64,000 nt of DNA from an uncultured Bacilli bacterium (lineage in GTDB: Bacteria; Bacillota_I; Bacilli_A; RFN20; CAG-826), in contig CAKVCX010000002.1 of assembly GCA_934725985.1 (NCBI GenBank), forward strand, positions 496,001-560,000. The letters are read 5' to 3'. Positions 62,747 to 64,000 of the stretch are shown in pieces; position 1 is the first letter of the stretch, and each line of letters starts with the position of its first letter. A program made the position numbers and the translations under genes. The notes beneath the pieces are model-generated. The model saw only the letters and a program-made list of their open reading frames with translations, was not told the origin of the DNA and searched no databases.

Positions 62747-64000
62747 TTATTGCTTTTTATTTTTTATGGATGCACCAACAAAATTTTCAAAAAGAGGATT
62801 TGGTTTCATTGGCCTAGAAGTAAATTCGGGGTGAAATTGAGAAGCAATAAAGAAAGGATGGTTATCCAATTCAATTATTTCAGTTAAGCCAGTTTGAGGA
62901 TTCTTGCCACTTATCTTCATATGGCTTTTAGAAAAGGCATCCTCAAATTTGGAATTAAATTCATATCTATGCCTATGTCTTTCTCTAATCAATTCCTTTT
63001 TATAACAAGAATAAGCAAGCGAATTTTTATCCAATTTGCAATCATAAGCGCCAAGTCTTAACGTGCCTCCCATATCGATCCCAGCATATTGGTCATGAAG
63101 ATAATCGATAACTGGATATTCTGAATTAGGATCAAACTCAGTCGAATTAGCCCCTTTCATGCCCAAGACATTTTCAGCATATTCAATAATTGCAAGCTGC
63201 ATCCCAAAACAAATGCCTAAGAACGGGATGTTATTTTCCCTAGCGTATCTAATTGCTATTTTCTTTCCTTCGGAACCTCTTTGTCCAAATCCACCTGGAA
63301 CTAGAATCCCATCACAATTAGATAAAATTGAGGCAGCATTGTTCTCGTTTAAGTCCATGGCTTTTATCCATTCAACTTTAACATCATAAGAAAAAGCATA
63401 GCCGGCTGCTTTTAAGGCTTGATAAACCGATAAATAGGCATCCTTTAGTTCAACATATTTCCCAACCAAGGCAATCTTAACGGAATTTTTTATGCTTTTG
63501 ATCTTCTTGATAAAAGAAAGCAGAGAAGATAAATCAGCCTTTTTGGCATTTAAATTAAAATGCTTTAAAACGTAATCATCTATTCCTTGTTCATGCAAAT
63601 CAATGGGCAAATCATAAATGCAAGGAGCGTCATCAGCTTCAAAAACGCCTTCAAGAGGAACATTGCAGAAAAGAGAAACTTTTTCTTTTGTATGCTTATC
63701 TAGTTTCACCTCGCTACGTAGGATAATGGCATCTGGTTGAATTCCTAGACCCGTAAGTTCTTTTACTGAGTGTTGAGTTGGTTTGGTTTTAGTTTCTTCG
63801 CTTGTTTTTAAATAAGGGACAAGCGTGTTATGGATAAACATTGTATTGGCATAACCAAATTCTAGCCTTGCTTGTCTAATAGCTTCTAAAAATGGTAAGG
63901 ATTCAATATCTCCAACGGTACCACCAATTTCGGTTATAACAATGTCGGCACCGCTTACTTTAGCAGCATCAAGCAATCTTTTCTTAATTTCGTTTGTAAC
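62747..64000 (-). CDS. pyrG: CTP synthase, 5' part beyond the window
   Basis: About 417 codons are visible of the usual 535. It makes CTP from UTP, ATP and glutamine (EC 6.3.4.2). The synthetase segment EIGGTVGDIESLPFLEAIRQ and SEETKTKPTQHSVKELTGLGIQPD are followed by a linker and the glutaminase domain: GICFGMQLAIIEYAENVLG (Cys nucleophile), HRHRYEFN, and the His/Glu of QFHPEFTSRP. The frame stays open to base 64000 (VTNEIKKRLLDAAKV). Housekeeping gene. Confidence 0.97.
   Translation of the reverse strand, partial: VTNEIKKRLLDAAKVSGADIVITEIGGTVGDIESLPFLEAIRQARLEFGYANTMFIHNTLVPYLKTSEETKTKPTQHSVKELTGLGIQPDAIILRSEVKLDKHTKEKVSLFCNVPLEGVFEADDAPCIYDLPIDLHEQGIDDYVLKHFNLNAKKADLSSLLSFIKKIKSIKNSVKIALVGKYVELKDAYLSVYQALKAAGYAFSYDVKVEWIKAMDLNENNAASILSNCDGILVPGGFGQRGSEGKKIAIRYARENNIPFLGICFGMQLAIIEYAENVLGMKGANSTEFDPNSEYPVIDYLHDQYAGIDMGGTLRLGAYDCKLDKNSLAYSCYKKELIRERHRHRYEFNSKFEDAFSKSHMKISGKNPQTGLTEIIELDNHPFFIASQFHPEFTSRPMKPNPLFENFVGASIKNKKQ

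Noticed and set aside
1..64000. CRISPR arrays, rRNA genes, known riboswitch classes
   Set aside because: No regularly spaced repeats, rRNA-like conserved stretches or riboswitch cores were recognised by eye.

Overview
The window is AT-rich DNA from a low-GC Bacillota/Mycoplasmatota-type bacterium, probably gut-associated. Candidates are RF39, Anaeroplasmatales or Erysipelotrichales-like lineages; this is an inference from content, not a phylogenetic placement. Many genes end in TGA, so the standard code is used and not the Mycoplasma code. Surface proteins carry Gram-positive style lipoboxes, and tRNA, ACP, guanylate kinase and CTP synthase genes are of ordinary bacterial type.

Bases 1-33,200 (all minus strand) form a coherent host-glycan utilisation locus. 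It contains a complete oligosaccharide ABC importer (binding lipoprotein, two permeases, an ATPase with an unusual insertion), several very large surface lipoproteins, and glycoside-active enzymes: GH38 alpha-mannosidase, a GH123-like protein, GH112 galacto-/lacto-N-biose phosphorylase, GH20 hexosaminidase, a GH151/GHL6-like putative fucosidase and an unassigned TIM-barrel protein. An esterase, an SGNH hydrolase, a ROK sugar kinase, L-fucose isomerase and a ROK-family regulator complete it. Together they suggest harvesting of mucin O-glycans and possibly N-glycans. Three copies of a palindrome, TTATATCAA-N3-TTGATATAA, lie upstream of the importer operon, upstream of the GH112 operon and in front of the ROK regulator gene, and define a probable regulon. 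A different palindrome sits inside the fucI promoter spacer.

Bases 33,350-38,050 hold a polytopic PTPS-related/YfhO-like membrane protein, two small membrane proteins, an aldose-1-epimerase relative and an O6-alkylguanine-DNA methyltransferase. Bases 38,299-43,650 (plus strand) encode a JetA-JetB-JetC (Wadjet/MksFEB-like SMC) operon closed by a strong terminator, with no recognisable JetD nuclease in the window.

Bases 44,300-48,650 are a graveyard of mobile DNA: IS21 istB and istA remnants, a decayed large serine recombinase, a frameshifted IS3-family element with terminal inverted repeats, a 175-bp internally deleted relative of it, an IS481-like fragment and the tail of an interrupted gene. 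They are followed by a DUF262/HNH GmrSD-like putative defence protein, a 76-residue protein built of 15-residue repeats, a frameshifted lipoprotein gene, tRNA-Asn and tRNA-Glu, and an intact GC-rich IS30 element.

Bases 53,800-64,000 are core-like: acyl carrier protein, a compact Tad/type-IVc pilus operon of eight genes, guanylate kinase, a large membrane protein with six repeated helical motifs, a diacylglycerol-kinase-family lipid kinase and the 3' part of pyrG.
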